DNA from: Gammaproteobacteria bacterium
GTDB taxonomy: Bacteria > Pseudomonadota > Gammaproteobacteria > UBA9214
Length of the DNA: 6,471 nt
NCBI GenBank assembly: GCA_029881775.1
Contig: JAOULY010000118.1
Span: forward strand, 1 to 6,471
Reading direction: 5' to 3'
The translations under genes and the position numbers were made by a program. Below are positions 6,293-6,471 of the stretch, one piece after another. Under the pieces are notes generated by a model. It did no database searches. It was not told the origin of the DNA and worked only from the letters and a program-made list of their open reading frames with translations. Each line of letters starts with the position of its first letter. Within the stretch, counting starts at the first letter, position 1.

Positions 6293-6471
6293 ATGCACCA
6301 CACACCACGCAAGCGCTTCGGCCAGAACTTCCTGCACGACCCGGCCGTCATCGGGCGCATCGTACTGGCGATCAATCCGCAACCGGGCGACCGACTGGTC
6401 GAGATCGGCCCTGGCCAGGGCGCGATTACGCTACCCCTGCTGCAGGCAGCCGGCCGTTTACAGGTAGATCG
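6293..6471 (+). CDS. rsmA: 16S rRNA (adenine(1518)-N(6)/adenine(1519)-N(6))-dimethyltransferase RsmA (KsgA), N-terminal part
   Basis: RsmA uses S-adenosylmethionine to dimethylate two adjacent adenines in the 3'-terminal hairpin of 16S rRNA, a late step in small-subunit maturation. The 59 visible codons from ATG 6293 give MHHTPRKRFGQNFL, the diagnostic RKRFGQNFL signature (6-14), then DPAVIGRIV and AINPQPGDRLVEIGPGQGAIT, whose EIGPGQG (37-43) is the SAM-binding motif I. The reading frame is open to the window edge, so the catalytic motif IV and the C-terminal domain are not visible. The N-terminus is a few residues shorter than in E. coli. The position downstream of pdxA agrees with the conserved cluster, but here a DM13 gene and a 156-bp gap intervene. 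No Shine-Dalgarno is evident before the ATG (CGGTATCAATC). Confidence 0.95.
   Translation, partial: MHHTPRKRFGQNFLHDPAVIGRIVLAINPQPGDRLVEIGPGQGAITLPLLQAAGRLQVD

Noticed and set aside
1..6471. Mobile elements, CRISPR arrays, tRNA or rRNA genes, toxin-antitoxin or defence systems
   Set aside because: Coding sequence accounts for nearly the whole window; the intergenic stretches (17, 9, 35, 156 and 161 bp) show no regularly spaced repeats, terminal inverted repeats or cloverleaf-like structures.

Overview
This window is a GC-rich piece of a gammaproteobacterial chromosome. The order lptD - surA - pdxA - (insert) - rsmA matches the conserved lptD/surA/pdxA/rsmA cluster of Gammaproteobacteria. 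The LptD N-terminus, with a paired W-x-C / W-x-C motif and then a long linker, resembles Pseudomonas-type LptD more than the shorter enterobacterial form. High GC and the divergent efflux-adaptor neighbour suggest a non-enteric lineage; I cannot place it more precisely from sequence alone.

Layout. Positions 1-508 (minus strand) hold the N-terminal 169 residues of an AcrA/MexA/HlyD-type membrane-fusion protein that runs off the left edge. Positions 509-669 are a 161-bp divergent intergenic region with an AT-rich half and a GGCCGG-type inverted repeat. From 670 rightward all genes are on the plus strand: lptD (670-3288), surA (3306-4613), pdxA (4623-5630), a small DM13-domain protein (5666-6136), and the first 59 codons of rsmA/ksgA (from 6293, running off the right edge). 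The first four plus-strand genes are separated by only 17, 9 and 35 bp with no terminator-like hairpin, so they look like one transcription unit. A 156-bp gap before rsmA holds a weak terminator-like hairpin and a possible -10 element.

How the genes relate. SurA is the periplasmic chaperone that assists outer-membrane beta-barrel assembly, and LptD, which inserts lipopolysaccharide into the outer leaflet, is one of its known clients, so lptD-surA is a functional pair. PdxA (pyridoxal phosphate synthesis) and RsmA (16S rRNA dimethylation) are conserved neighbours with unrelated biochemistry. The DM13 gene is the one element that does not belong to the canonical cluster; it encodes a small membrane-anchored or exported protein with the conserved DM13 cysteine.

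I see no mobile element, CRISPR array, RNA gene or new multi-gene system here. The observations most worth following are the extra DM13 gene between pdxA and rsmA, the roughly 125-residue aromatic-free linker and six-cysteine layout of LptD, and the near absence of Shine-Dalgarno sequences at all six start codons (including GTG for lptD and TTG for pdxA).
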